Part shown: positions 45,758-55,907 of the stretch, piece by piece | Numbering within the stretch: the stretch's first letter is position 1 | Layout: the number at the start of each line of letters is the position of its first letter | From: Bacillus sp. SD088 | GTDB lineage: Bacteria > Bacillota > Bacilli > Bacillales > Bacillaceae_C | Assembly: GCF_017355205.1 (NCBI RefSeq) | Contig: NZ_JADIJK010000022.1 | Span: 1 to 64,000, forward strand | Direction of reading: 5' to 3' | Length of the DNA: 64,000 bases | Program-made: the position numbers and the translations under genes | The notes under the pieces: generated by a model | What the model was told of the DNA's origin: nothing | Seen by the model: only the letters and a program-made list of their open reading frames with translations | Database searches by the model: none

Positions 45758-47071
45758 CTAGAGCCCCCCCATTTCTTCTTTCATGTCAAAAGGCATCCAA
45801 GTGCCGCCATATAAATAGTACCAAGTCGGTTCTAGCTCCACTACATCTTCATTTGTTGTATCTCTTGAAAGCCGATAGCCTAGCACTAGGTCCTGTAAAA
45901 GCTTCGGGTTCCGCTCCTTATCCGAAAGCAAATAATCAAGGACTTCATCTCCTGTAGGAAGTTCTATTCTTTCCTGGGGAGGCAATGGAATCATTAATGT
46001 AAAGTAAGGTCGTCTATATTCAGAAATTTCTTCGTCTCCCCAGGTTTGAGTAATCTGTGTCATCCCGTTCTCATTGAACACCGGATAATTACCAACATAT
46101 AAACGGAAAACCAGCTTTTTTTCAAATACAGACATTTCATCATATCGATAATTATCTGTCCATCCCCCATGCTCATTTATAAAGTCAATACCTTGCTTCA
46201 AAATTTCCGCTTGGCTTTGCTCCACATGGCGGCCAGAATCCAGGCCTGGATTGACATATTTTAACACATTCGTGAAGGAATCCACGTTCATCAAGCTTGT
46301 ATCATCGGTAAATTGCTCGCCACTAGGAATGTCATCACGTCGTACTTTACTTGGATTGCGGAAAAGCGCATTTTTAAATTCGCTAAGTTTAATCAGCTCA
46401 GGATAATACTTATATTTTCTCATTTCCATTTTATCTTTAGGAGCATAGAGCAGTCGCTGATCAGGCAAGGTTAACTCCTGATATTCCTGAAACTTTTCTA
46501 TATCCTGCTCGGTTGCAGCAAACAGCCGCTCTAGGCGATCAAGATTAATATGACTTTCATATACCCGACTATCCTCGGTCGATATAAAATAAACCGATGG
46601 TCCTTCCTTGGATACCTGAGGGGATAAGATAACAATATGATCAAAGGAAGCATTTGGCGTAGGATCTTCCACTTGAATAATCCCTTTATACACTTCAAAA
46701 GGGACTTTACTTGGATAATCAACCACTATCCGGTCAGGGCCATTTTGCAATTCTTGAATTTGATTAGGCTCTTTAACCTGCCCATTGCCAATATCATAAA
46801 AATTCCATGTGCTTATTTCCATAATCGTTGATTGAACAAATTCTCTATTTTGTGTTCCATAATGCTTTTCAGCTTTATGATAAAGAATGCGATTGGGCTT
46901 AATAAGCTCTGAAATCTCTTTTTGTTCTGCAATCATGATACTATGAACATTTTTAGAGTCCAGAAATTCGTATTTAGGCTGATACGTCCATAAGCTCCAC
47001 GTTAATCCAACACTTAAAATGACTAATAGAAACAACACTATTGATTTTAATGTCTCATATTTCACAACCAA
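45758..47071 (-). CDS. walH: WalH (YycH) regulator of WalK
   Basis: A 437-residue protein with an N-terminal TM (SIVLFLLVILSVGLTWSLW) and a large extracytoplasmic YycH domain. It acts with WalI on the WalK TM region. It overlaps the walK stop by 10 bp and directly precedes walI. Confidence 0.93.
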   Translation of the reverse strand: MVVKYETLKSIVLFLLVILSVGLTWSLWTYQPKYEFLDSKNVHSIMIAEQKEISELIKPNRILYHKAEKHYGTQNREFVQSTIMEISTWNFYDIGNGQVKEPNQIQELQNGPDRIVVDYPSKVPFEVYKGIIQVEDPTPNASFDHIVILSPQVSKEGPSVYFISTEDSRVYESHINLDRLERLFAATEQDIEKFQEYQELTLPDQRLLYAPKDKMEMRKYKYYPELIKLSEFKNALFRNPSKVRRDDIPSGEQFTDDTSLMNVDSFTNVLKYVNPGLDSGRHVEQSQAEILKQGIDFINEHGGWTDNYRYDEMSVFEKKLVFRLYVGNYPVFNENGMTQITQTWGDEEISEYRRPYFTLMIPLPPQERIELPTGDEVLDYLLSDKERNPKLLQDLVLGYRLSRDTTNEDVVELEPTWYYLYGGTWMPFDMKEEMGGL

Positions 47072-48888
47072 TCATCCCCTTGTACAGGGTCATATGGCAA
47101 TGTAAAGATAATGGTCGTTCCTTTCCCCTCTTGGCTTTTCGCCCATATATCTCCGCCATGAACACCGATAATCTCCTTGGCAATCGCCAGGCCAAGCCCT
47201 GTACCACCGAGCTGCCTTGTCCTGGCACGATCAACGCGATAAAACCGTTCAAACACTTTATTTAAATTATCCTTTGGGATGCCGATCCCCTGGTCACTAA
47301 TACTTACTTCAATATGATCATCCAGTACTTTAAGCCTGGAGGTAATGCTTCCCCCCTCAGGGGAATATTTCAATGCATTCGAGATAATATTATCAATCAC
47401 TTGTGTAAGTTTATCTTCATCAATCTCTACAAATACTGATTCCTTCGGAAGAATACGTTTAAAATGAACATTCCTTTCCTTTGTCATTTCAAAACGATCA
47501 ATGATCTGATTTAAGAAAGAACTAAAGTTGACCCAACCAGGATTGATGGTAAAATTACGGCTATCCATCCGTGATAAGTCAAGGAGATCATTCACCAATC
47601 GGATCATCCGCTCTGTCTCAGTACGTGTCACACTTAAAAAGCGTGGCCCCAATTCTTCATCCTTGATTGCTCCCTCTGATAATGCCTCTAAATAACTCTT
47701 CATCGTCGTTAATGGTGTCCGTAATTCATGGGAAACATTCGAAACAAATTCTCGCCGCTCTCTGTCCAGTTTCTCTTGTTCTGTTACATCATGCAACACA
47801 ACAATTAAACCATTCACAAATCCGGTCTCTCGTTGAATAACAGACATATTCGCCCGTAAAATAAAATAGCTTTCTTTTGAACTATAATCTAGTACAATCG
47901 ATTCCTGCTCAGCTAACAAATCATCAAAGCTATAATCCTCTTCCAATTCCAATAACTCTGTAATCGGTTGGGAAAGGACTGTTTCACGTGAAACAGTCAA
48001 CATGTCGGCTGCTCGTTCATTGATCAAAATGACTCTTCCCTTACGATCTGTCGCAATGACCCCATCGGTCATATACGTTAGTACCGAGGATAATTTTCGC
48101 CGCTCTCCTTCTGTTGTTGCATGGGCTTCCTGTAATCCTTTTGTTAAATGGTTAAAGGATTGCGCCAATTGACCAATTTCATCATTGCCATATACACGAA
48201 CCTTTCGGGAAAAGTTTCCCTTTGCCATCGCCGTCGCTTGCTTTTTCATATCTGCAATTGGTCTTGTAATCATTCGTGCTAATAAAATACCAAGTAGTGC
48301 TGTAATCAACATCGCAATGACTGTACCTGTAATAAAAATATTATTGATTTCATTTAGCTGTTCAAAAACAGTCTCAATTTTCGCGACCAAAAGGATAGCC
48401 CCGGCTACTTCTCCGTTGGTGATGATCGGCGAGGTTACGACCCAAATGCGGCCTTCCTCTTCCTTATCAAACTGGATTTTATCAAGATCTTCCCCAAGGG
48501 AAAGTGTTCGTTTGACCATCATATTTTGTATTTTCTGCCCAACCAGCCCTTGATTATCAGGTTCAGATGTACCAATGATGACACTGCGATTATTAATCAC
48601 TTGAACTTCTTCTATATCTGTTGCCGTAAAGTCAAACAGAAGGTTCCTAATCTCGTCCTCAAGTGGTGGGACATCTTCCCCTGTGCGATCTTTATTGATC
48701 TCTTCTTTAATATTATATTCTAATAAAGGAAGCCGCCCTTTAATTCCACTTTGGAAATTCTCGACTAATTGATCCTCTAACTTTCCAACAAAATACACAC
48801 CAATAATTTGCATCGCAATAAGAATTAAGAGTACATAGATCAGTACAAACTTAATGTGAATCGAACGAAAAAAACCAACTTTTCGCAT
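47062..48888 (-). CDS. walK: Essential sensor histidine kinase WalK
   Basis: 608 residues: TM1, extracytoplasmic PAS-like domain, TM2 (ITGTVIAMLITALLGILLA), HAMP (around residues 205-255), cytoplasmic PAS, DHp with FVSNVSHELRTPLTTMKSYL, and HATPase with NALKYSPEGG and LGGTGLGLAIAKEI. It senses the state of the wall (lipid II/peptidoglycan metabolism) and phosphorylates WalR. A perfect parS sequence is embedded in the codons for the PAS region (VSRETVL). Follows walR by 5 bp. Confidence 0.96.
   Translation of the reverse strand: MRKVGFFRSIHIKFVLIYVLLILIAMQIIGVYFVGKLEDQLVENFQSGIKGRLPLLEYNIKEEINKDRTGEDVPPLEDEIRNLLFDFTATDIEEVQVINNRSVIIGTSEPDNQGLVGQKIQNMMVKRTLSLGEDLDKIQFDKEEEGRIWVVTSPIITNGEVAGAILLVAKIETVFEQLNEINNIFITGTVIAMLITALLGILLARMITRPIADMKKQATAMAKGNFSRKVRVYGNDEIGQLAQSFNHLTKGLQEAHATTEGERRKLSSVLTYMTDGVIATDRKGRVILINERAADMLTVSRETVLSQPITELLELEEDYSFDDLLAEQESIVLDYSSKESYFILRANMSVIQRETGFVNGLIVVLHDVTEQEKLDRERREFVSNVSHELRTPLTTMKSYLEALSEGAIKDEELGPRFLSVTRTETERMIRLVNDLLDLSRMDSRNFTINPGWVNFSSFLNQIIDRFEMTKERNVHFKRILPKESVFVEIDEDKLTQVIDNIISNALKYSPEGGSITSRLKVLDDHIEVSISDQGIGIPKDNLNKVFERFYRVDRARTRQLGGTGLGLAIAKEIIGVHGGDIWAKSQEGKGTTIIFTLPYDPVQGDDWL
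47980..47995. promoter_or_regulatory. parS site inside walK
   Basis: TGTTTCACGTGAAACA is a perfect 16-bp palindrome matching the ParB (Spo0J) site. It encodes part of VSRETV in WalK, so both protein and DNA functions constrain it. Confidence 0.88.
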
Positions 48889-48893
48889 GGATC

Positions 48894-49598
48894 CTACTCC
48901 TGATCAGGAGTTCGTAAATAATAACCGACTCCTCTTCTTGTGACGATCCACATTGGATGACTTGGATTGTCCTCTACCTTTTCACGCAAGCGTCTTACTG
49001 TCACATCCACCGTCCGAACATCACCAAAATAATCATAACCCCAAACAGTCTGGAGAAGATGTTCACGCGTCATCACTTGACCAATATGTTTCGCCAAATA
49101 ATGGATTAATTCAAATTCACGATGCGTTAATTCAATCGTTTCCCCATTCTTTGTTACGACATACGCATCTGGATGAATGGTTAAAGCACCAACCGTAATT
49201 TCATTATTTCCCTCATCCTCGGAGCTTTGAACTTGCGTATGACGGCGTAAGTTTGCTTTCACACGTGCAATGAGCTCTCTCGCACTAAAGGGCTTTGTTA
49301 CATAATCATCTGCCCCTAATTCCAAGCCCAATACTTTATCAATTTCCGAGTCCTTCGCTGTTAACATGATGATGGGCATATTATATTTCTTGCGCACTTC
49401 CCGACAGACTTCCATTCCATCGCGATTCGGAAGCATAATATCTAAAAGAATCATATCTGGCTTCATTTCTTCCACAAGTTGTAAAGCCTCATCCCCATCA
49501 TAAGCACATTGAACAGTAAATCCTTCCTTCTTCAGATTAAACTGCAAAATATCGGCAATGGGTTTCTCATCATCGACGACCAATATCTTTTTATCCAT
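48894..49598 (-). CDS. walR: Essential response regulator WalR
   Basis: A 234-residue OmpR-type regulator: receiver with [19 protein letters not shown], phospho-Asp in [17 protein letters not shown] and MLTAKDSE, then a winged helix with [15 protein letters not shown] and [15 protein letters not shown]. It controls autolysin and wall-metabolism genes. First gene of the walRKHIJ operon. Confidence 0.97.
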   Translation of the reverse strand: MDKKILVVDDEKPIADILQFNLKKEGFTVQCAYDGDEALQLVEEMKPDMILLDIMLPNRDGMEVCREVRKKYNMPIIMLTAKDSEIDKVLGLELGADDYVTKPFSARELIARVKANLRRHTQVQSSEDEGNNEITVGALTIHPDAYVVTKNGETIELTHREFELIHYLAKHIGQVMTREHLLQTVWGYDYFGDVRTVDVTVRRLREKVEDNPSHPMWIVTRRGVGYYLRTPDQE

Positions 49599-49815
49599 CG
49601 CTTCTCATCTCCCTTTCATTATCTTCGTAATGGAATACAGACCCAGAAGAGGATCAGTCATTTCTGGGGTAAAATGTATAATTCTTAAGAAAAAGTCCCC
49701 TCTCATCAGCGTACTGGGACATGTAATAGTCAATTTTGATCCAACTTAATAATATTCTAGAGAATTCATTCAGATAAATTTCTAGATATCTCATCTATTT
49801 TACCATATGAAAAGA

Positions 49816-49854
49816 GACAGGTCCAAAGGAGTTCGTCACTCTTAAGGATCTGTC
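49816..49854 (-). terminator. Terminator of the M23 peptidase gene
   Basis: GACAGGTCC and GGATCTGTC form the base of an extended imperfect stem 25-60 bp after the M23 gene stop, with U-rich sequence following on the minus strand. Confidence 0.6.
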
Positions 49855-49877
49855 CCTGCCATTTTATTCCAAACGTT

Positions 49878-51296
49878 TTATAAATAACTTAATGGGTCCT
49901 TCAGGTTACCATCTTTATGAACTTCGAAGTGAAGATGAACACCTGTCGCAAATCCCGTGGCACCCATTATCCCTAATTCAGAACCCTTTTCTACCTTTTG
50001 TCCAGCTGATACGCTAATCGAATCCATATGCGCATAAACAGTCTGGAATCCATTTTGGTGATCAATGACCACTTTATTTCCGTATCCACCATCGTCCCAG
50101 CCTGCTGATACGACAACACCGTTATCCGCTGCCTTGATAGTGAGATTGTCAGAGCGCGCAATATCAATGCCTTTGTGGAGAGAACCCCAACGTTGGCCCA
50201 TTTTACTAGAGACATACCCGCCATTGGTTGGCCAAGCAAATGTTCCTGAACCACGGTCAGGAACTACTTTCGTTCCTTTTTCAATCACTTCTTTTACTGG
50301 CTTTTTAATCTGTGTTTCTTTTTTTGTTTTCTTCTTCTTCTGACTCCCGTTTTCTTCTACAATCTGATATAAAAATCCACTTGTTCCATTTTTGCCTGCT
50401 TGCTTGGTTTTCGTTTCCCCTTTTGGCATCTCATCGTTTTCTATCACTTCTTTTTCAAATGGAACCGATTCTTCCTGATACAATTCTTTCTCTACTACAA
50501 CATGAAGCAATGGCTTCGTTACAACAGTTTGTAGTTTTTGGCCAATTTGCAACACTGTATCCTCTGTAATGCCTTCATTTAGCTCCATTAATTCTTTCGT
50601 AGATAGATTATACTTGTTCGCAATTGACTCTAGTACTTCTCCCTCTTGAACCTCATGTTGTTTTTCTTCCAATGTACCCTTTTGCAGAAATTCTACTGCC
50701 TGCTTCTCTTCTAATATATCTTTTGGATCAACCACTACCTTTTGGAAGCTCGTATCCTCTTTTATCTTAATATCGGTAATCTTTGATTCATCTTTTTTAA
50801 GGTCAGCAGAGGCATCTTCGTTTTCTTGATACGCCTTCCACTCAGCCTCTGGCACATATTCCTGCTGAAAGCGTTCAATTACCTTGTTTGCTACCTCTTC
50901 ATTTTTCACGTAAATAATTGCCTCATCCTTGACGGCGATAGCTGTTGAGATAGCTTGGATTTTCGCCTTTTCAGCTATTTTTTCCCGAATAGCGTCATCC
51001 TCTGATCCTGCTCGAAATACATCCTCTTCTATATATGTAAGGTCATTCGCTAGTTCAAGTTGATAGTCATTATACTTTTGTGTTTCTTCCTCAACCAGTT
51101 TATCTACTTCTGATTCTACGACAGCTTTGCTGGATACATTGCCAAGATACTCTTCATCCATATACACATGATAAATTGTATTTAAGTTTGTTTCCGCCTG
51201 TGCAGATGGTGTCCCACTCATGATAAGTGCTAGCACAGATATGGTCGCAATCAGATATGCTCCGACTATGTTTCTTCTTCTACCATGAAGATTCAT
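49878..51296 (-). CDS. LysM and M23-domain murein hydrolase
   Basis: 472 residues. A basic start and hydrophobic segment (NIVGAYLIATISVLALIMSG) with SAQAE after it form a signal peptide. Then come a helical region, a LysM (QEGEVLESIANKYNLSTKEL, about residues 218-262), a G5-like stretch, and a C-terminal M23 metallopeptidase with HKGIDIARSD (first zinc His), VYAHMDS and TGVHLHFEVHKDG. It cuts peptidoglycan cross-bridges or activates other hydrolases. It lies upstream of walR on the same strand, and a WalR-type box about 300 bp upstream suggests control by WalR. Confidence 0.9.
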   Translation of the reverse strand: MNLHGRRRNIVGAYLIATISVLALIMSGTPSAQAETNLNTIYHVYMDEEYLGNVSSKAVVESEVDKLVEEETQKYNDYQLELANDLTYIEEDVFRAGSEDDAIREKIAEKAKIQAISTAIAVKDEAIIYVKNEEVANKVIERFQQEYVPEAEWKAYQENEDASADLKKDESKITDIKIKEDTSFQKVVVDPKDILEEKQAVEFLQKGTLEEKQHEVQEGEVLESIANKYNLSTKELMELNEGITEDTVLQIGQKLQTVVTKPLLHVVVEKELYQEESVPFEKEVIENDEMPKGETKTKQAGKNGTSGFLYQIVEENGSQKKKKTKKETQIKKPVKEVIEKGTKVVPDRGSGTFAWPTNGGYVSSKMGQRWGSLHKGIDIARSDNLTIKAADNGVVVSAGWDDGGYGNKVVIDHQNGFQTVYAHMDSISVSAGQKVEKGSELGIMGATGFATGVHLHFEVHKDGNLKDPLSYL

Positions 51297-51591
51297 TTTC
51301 CCCTTATTTCCTCCCTAGATCGTTTTCCACCTAATCTCTCTATCTAATGGTGTGTTTCTCTAGACCATTGAACACTACTCAAGTAGGTCAATAGTTTTAT
51401 TACTCTTTTCGGGTTTACTTTACCATATAAATATTGGGAATAAAGGATATGTAAGACAATGTAATATAAATGTATAATTGATGTCACTTCTTGTAATACG
51501 ATTGATTAAAAGAACTACGATAACGCTGTTCTTAAGCTATCTCCTGCTTCAAACAGAGTCAGAACCTATTACTACATTACATAACATTCAT

Positions 51592-51608
51592 ATTACAATT
51601 ACTTTACA
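51592..51608 (-). promoter_or_regulatory. Putative WalR-binding site
   Basis: On the minus strand TGTAAA-GTAAT-TGTAAT fits the WalR consensus (two TGTWAH hexamers with a 5-bp gap) exactly. It lies 296 bp before the start of the M23 hydrolase. Further TGTA half-sites occur on the plus strand at 51450, 51460 and 51471. The gap 51297-51779 otherwise holds a terminator and no convincing gene. Confidence 0.55.
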
Positions 51609-51654
51609 ATGGATTAGTTTTACATGAGGAATGGTAAAAAAGGGTATAAAAAAA

Positions 51655-51684
51655 GCATTGCGAGAGGCTACGTCATCGCAATAC
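51655..51684 (-). terminator. Terminator of helD
   Basis: GCATTGCGA and TCGCAATAC pair; on the minus strand the stem is followed by TTTTTTT. It is about 95 bp after the helD stop. Confidence 0.65.
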
Positions 51685-51779
51685 TCCTTGAGGAAAAATG
51701 TAATGAATGGTTTTTATGTTATCATGAACCTTCCTACTTGGCAACAGTTTTCGACAAAATCACAGTAAATCTAATTTTA

Positions 51780-54059
51780 TTACAGTCCTTTTTGGATAAA
51801 AGGAGAACAAGGACCTAGTGAATAGAGATGTAATTCATGCATGGCTCTTGTGCAAGCAGTATAAAACAAATTTCTTTCCATTTCCCTGCCATATTGCTGT
51901 TCTGAGGCATTGTAGAGAATAACCGCATCAAATTCGATTCCCTTCGCGAGGTAGGCAGGTAAAATAATCGTCCCTTTTTCGTATGCATTCGTTTCTTTTT
52001 TCATTAAGCGCACTTGGATCTGCTCTTGGAGCTGCTCATAAGCTTCCTGACTCTCCGCGGCTGTTTTACAAATGATTGCAATGGTCTCATGCCCTTTCTC
52101 CTGCAACTCTCCTACACGTTTCACGATTCCTTCATGTAAAGATTCAGGACTTTCTACCTTCGTGACCGTTGGCTCCTCACCATTCCGGTTAAAAGGTTCA
52201 ATAAGCTCCCCACCCTCAATCATATTGCGCGTAAATTCTACAATTTGCTTAGTTGAACGATAGCTTTTTGTGAGAACGATCTTTTCTTCCCCCTCAAGCT
52301 CAGCATTCAATAATGTAGGGGCATGCATAGAATGAGCATAGATGGCTTGATTCATATCACCCAAAATCGTCATTTTACTATTGGGAAATTGTTGTCGTAA
52401 AAATTCAAACTGAAAGGGAGAATAATCTTGCGCCTCATCAATAAATAAATGGCGAATGAATGTGTTCGCCTTTCTTCCCTCTAGTTGATCTTGTAAATAT
52501 AGATAAGGTGTCGCATCTTCATAAGGAATCACCCGCTGATCGATCTGGTTGATCGTATATGCACGAATCTGCCCCCAATCTTCAGTACCTGCCATTATAT
52601 CTTCTGAAAGAAATTGACGATACAGAGATTCAATATGACATATCTTTAATCCCTTCAACTGGCGACGAATGGATTTTAAATGTTCACTGACAATCTTCTT
52701 CTTTAAAAATCGCTCTTCCTGTTCTATATCACCAAAAGCTTCTTCTTCCTTTTGTGTTTGGCGGAAGGCCTCTAAATAGTCCTCTTTATCTAAAAGCTCT
52801 GCTTCTTCTAAAACCCAATCCTTATCCCTTTCCTTTTTGGCAAAAGCGGACAAATCCTTTAGCAGTTTTTCTGCTGTGAGCTTTAGACGATTGGGAATCG
52901 AGATCTCTGGATCAAGAGAATAAAATAAATCGTGGATTTCTTCGCTCGAAAAAAGTACTTCCCCACGGAAATAAAGGGTTTTAAAAATGAGTCCTTGAGT
53001 GGACAGCTTTGCAACATATTCATCGATTAATTTTTTGTAACCAATACTGGTTTTTAAGCGAATCCCCTTTACACGCTGCTCGTATTCCGGTTCATCCATA
53101 GCAGTTAATGTATATTCAATTTGTGAATAGGCGTCTTCTACAGAGAAAGCTTTGCCAAATCGAGAATGAAGATATTGTTGATATGTCGTTTGGACCATAT
53201 TGTCCTCGCCCAATTCTGGTAGTACAGTAGCAACATAGCTATTAAATAGTGGATTGGGAGAAAAAAGCATAATATTTTCCGATGTAAGAGTGTGGCGATA
53301 ACGATAGAGTAAATAAGCGACACGTTGCATAGCTGCCGAGGTTTTTCCACTGCCGGCAACGCCTTGTACAACTAAATATCGGCTTTTTTCATTACGAATA
53401 ATATGATTCTGCTCCCGTTGGATCGTCGCGACAATACTTTTCATTTGGGTATTGGCCGTTCCACCTAATACTTCCTGCAGCAATTGATCACCAATCGTTA
53501 CACCTGTATCAAACATTCCCTTTAGCTTACTGCCCTTAATTATATATTGTCTCTTCAACTTCATATTTCCTTCGATTTCGCCAGATGGTGTGCGATAGGA
53601 TGCCACTCCTGGTGAGTGGTCATAATAGAGACTGGAAATGGGAGCTCGCCAATCAAAGATTAAAAAGTCTTCATCTTTTTGATCCATTAAAGAAGTGATC
53701 CCAATATAAATCTGCTCAACTTCTGGCTCTCCTTCCTCATGAAAATCAATCCTGCCAAAATAAGGCGATTGATTCAATTGCAAAAGTTGCTGGACTTTTT
53801 TATAGGATTGCTTGTGATTTCGTTCTTGTTCGGCTAACAGTTCAGACTGCTGCTTAATGCTCGCAAAGGTCTCAATCACATCATCAGGATGATCTAAATT
53901 AATTGTGACATCCTTCCAAAAATCACGTCTAAGCTCAATAACCCCTTCCTTTAATCCGCCCATTTGTTCTTGGAGCTTTTCAAGCTTTGCTTTAATCACC
54001 TGTTGAATCATCTCAATGCGGGTTTGCTCCCTTTGCCACTCCTCATTCCGCTTCTCCAC
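51780..54059 (-). CDS. helD: RNA polymerase recycling helicase HelD
   Basis: About 759 residues, near the length of B. subtilis HelD (774). An N-terminal long coiled coil (EKRNEEWQREQTRIEMIQQV and on) is followed by UvrD-like motor domains: Walker A VVQGVAGSGKTSAAMQR, Walker B FIRHLFIDEAQDYSPFQ, motif III ILGDMNQAIYAH and motif IV LTKSYRSTKQIVEF. It removes stalled RNA polymerase from DNA using ATP. GTG start at 54059 chosen after AAAGGAGTG; an open frame upstream is not conserved-looking. Confidence 0.92.
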   Translation of the reverse strand: MEKRNEEWQREQTRIEMIQQVIKAKLEKLQEQMGGLKEGVIELRRDFWKDVTINLDHPDDVIETFASIKQQSELLAEQERNHKQSYKKVQQLLQLNQSPYFGRIDFHEEGEPEVEQIYIGITSLMDQKDEDFLIFDWRAPISSLYYDHSPGVASYRTPSGEIEGNMKLKRQYIIKGSKLKGMFDTGVTIGDQLLQEVLGGTANTQMKSIVATIQREQNHIIRNEKSRYLVVQGVAGSGKTSAAMQRVAYLLYRYRHTLTSENIMLFSPNPLFNSYVATVLPELGEDNMVQTTYQQYLHSRFGKAFSVEDAYSQIEYTLTAMDEPEYEQRVKGIRLKTSIGYKKLIDEYVAKLSTQGLIFKTLYFRGEVLFSSEEIHDLFYSLDPEISIPNRLKLTAEKLLKDLSAFAKKERDKDWVLEEAELLDKEDYLEAFRQTQKEEEAFGDIEQEERFLKKKIVSEHLKSIRRQLKGLKICHIESLYRQFLSEDIMAGTEDWGQIRAYTINQIDQRVIPYEDATPYLYLQDQLEGRKANTFIRHLFIDEAQDYSPFQFEFLRQQFPNSKMTILGDMNQAIYAHSMHAPTLLNAELEGEEKIVLTKSYRSTKQIVEFTRNMIEGGELIEPFNRNGEEPTVTKVESPESLHEGIVKRVGELQEKGHETIAIICKTAAESQEAYEQLQEQIQVRLMKKETNAYEKGTIILPAYLAKGIEFDAVILYNASEQQYGREMERNLFYTACTRAMHELHLYSLGPCSPFIQKGL

Positions 54060-54226
54060 CAACAACACTCCTTTATTGAAATTATATGCTTGACATCCCA
54101 TGTAACTTGTAGTAAAATATAAATTGGATACGTATATTTCACTTATATATAGTTTTGGCGCATTCTTTAATATAGCACATCTATGAGGAAATCTCAATCA
54201 TTTTATGGAGATTCCCTTTTTAATGC

Positions 54227-54266
54227 AAAAAGCATCTTATCCATGAAATCGGATAGGATGCTTTTT
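54227..54266 (-). terminator. Terminator of dnaC
   Basis: AAAAAGCATCTTATCC pairs with GGATAGGATGCTTTTT (16 bp, one mismatch), three bases after the dnaC stop. Confidence 0.85.
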
Positions 54267-54268
54267 CA

Positions 54269-55633
54269 TTAAGCCCCAGATGGTACGGCTTCATCATCAA
54301 AACGCCGCTCTAAATTAACAAATTTATTATATTCTTTTACAAAGGCCAATTGAACCGTCCCAACTGGGCCATTCCGTTGCTTAGCAATAATAATTTCAAT
54401 AATATTCTTGTTTTCTGATTCATGATCATAATAATCATCACGATAGAGGAAGGCGACAATATCGGCATCCTGCTCAATACTTCCTGATTCCCTGATATCT
54501 GACATCATCGGGCGCTTATCTTGACGTTGCTCTACTCCACGTGATAACTGAGATAAAGCGATCACTGGCACCTCTAATTCACGAGCAAGTCCCTTTAATT
54601 GACGAGATATCTCAGAAACTTCCTGTTGGCGATTTTCCTTTGAATTCCCACTCCCTTGAATCAATTGAAGATAATCGATTAAGATCATCCCAAGTCCATG
54701 CTCTTGTTTTAAACGGCGACATTTGGAGCGGATCTCACCAATTTTAATACCTGGAGTATCATCAATATAAATTCCTGAATTCGATAAACTCCCCATCGCC
54801 ATGGTGAGTTTGCCCCAGTCTTCATTTGTAAGTGAACCAGTTCGAAGATTTTGTGCATCAATATTTCCCTCTGCACAAAGCATCCTCATCACAAGCTGTT
54901 CTGCTCCCATCTCAAGACTAAAGATCGCGACGTTTTCCTCTGTTTTCGTCCCAACATTTTGAGCAATATTCAAAGCAAAAGCCGTTTTCCCGACAGATGG
55001 GCGGGCCGCTACAATGATTAAATCATTGCGCTGGAAACCAGCAGTCATTCTGTCTAACTCCGCAAACCCAGTTGGAATACCGGTTGTATCTCCTTTTCGA
55101 TTATGCAAAAGCTCAATATTATCATAAGCTTTGACTAGAACATCTTTTATATCTTGGAAGTCACCCGCATTTTTCCTTTGTGCCACTTCCATAATTTGTT
55201 TTTCCGCTTCATCTAAAAGAGCTTCAATTTCATCTTCTCGTGAATAGCCATCTTTCGCAATATTTGTTGCTGTTCGAATCAGACGCCGCAATAAAGATTT
55301 CTCTTCTACAATCCGGGCATAATAGCCAATATTGGCGGCGGTTGGAACAGAGACAGCCAATTCACTTAAATAAGAAATGCCCCCAACATCTTCTAGCGTT
55401 TTGGAAGCTGCTAATTCCTCTGAAACAGTGACCAAATCCACGGCCTTTCCTATTTCAGTTAGTTTCATCATACAATCAAAAATTTTCTGATGACCGCTCC
55501 GATAAAAATCCTCCGGCAACAGAATTTCAGTTGCAAGCATCATGGAAGAAGGCTCTAGAAAAATAGCTCCCAGAACAGCTTGTTCAGCTTCAATATTTTG
55601 CGGTGGTGTCCGATCTAAAAACAACTCACTCAC
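54269..55633 (-). CDS. dnaC: Replicative DNA helicase (DnaB family; dnaC of Bacillus)
   Basis: 454 residues. N-terminal domain starts DRTPPQNIEAEQAVLGAIFL; the RecA-like motor has IVAARPSVGKTAFALNIA (Walker A), LGMILIDYLQLIQGSG (Walker B) and ALSQLSRGVEQR (H3). The hexamer unwinds DNA at the fork. In relatives it follows rplI directly; here a GNAT gene and a repeat element intervene. No intein. Confidence 0.97.
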   Translation of the reverse strand: MSELFLDRTPPQNIEAEQAVLGAIFLEPSSMMLATEILLPEDFYRSGHQKIFDCMMKLTEIGKAVDLVTVSEELAASKTLEDVGGISYLSELAVSVPTAANIGYYARIVEEKSLLRRLIRTATNIAKDGYSREDEIEALLDEAEKQIMEVAQRKNAGDFQDIKDVLVKAYDNIELLHNRKGDTTGIPTGFAELDRMTAGFQRNDLIIVAARPSVGKTAFALNIAQNVGTKTEENVAIFSLEMGAEQLVMRMLCAEGNIDAQNLRTGSLTNEDWGKLTMAMGSLSNSGIYIDDTPGIKIGEIRSKCRRLKQEHGLGMILIDYLQLIQGSGNSKENRQQEVSEISRQLKGLARELEVPVIALSQLSRGVEQRQDKRPMMSDIRESGSIEQDADIVAFLYRDDYYDHESENKNIIEIIIAKQRNGPVGTVQLAFVKEYNKFVNLERRFDDEAVPSGA

Positions 55634-55762
55634 GATGATTCCTCTCCCCTGCTAATTACAGTCTATCTATCATTATACTATTTTTCGACAAAAGAATCCT
55701 GCTCTCTCCCAATATTCTTTTTGGGAAATCTCTTCCATTTTACCAAATCCCTTATAAATACC

Positions 55763-55907
55763 GTGTTCAAAAAGGAGCAAGTTCGGCTATCAAGACAGAC
55801 CTGCGCGTGTTGTGGTAACTTCGAGCTTCGACACAGGACATGTCAGTACTTAGTCGAAGATCCTTTCGTTCGCAGTCATTTTCACCGGACTTTTGAACAA
55901 CCTCTAT
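55763..55907. repeat. Intergenic element bounded by GTTCAAAA inverted ends
   Basis: The left edge reads GTGTTCAAAAAGG and the right edge CTTTTGAACAAC, an inverted pair. The ~145-bp interior has several short self-complementary parts (TTCGAGCTTCGA, ACTTAGTCGAAG). No ORF fits. It resembles repeated intergenic sequences I associate with Bacillaceae, perhaps a MITE. It lies between dnaC and the GNAT gene. Confidence 0.55.

Noticed and set aside
51624-51818. Plus-strand 64-residue reading frame
   Set aside because: It overlaps the helD terminator stem and the helD 3' end, has no family resemblance and no good ribosome site.
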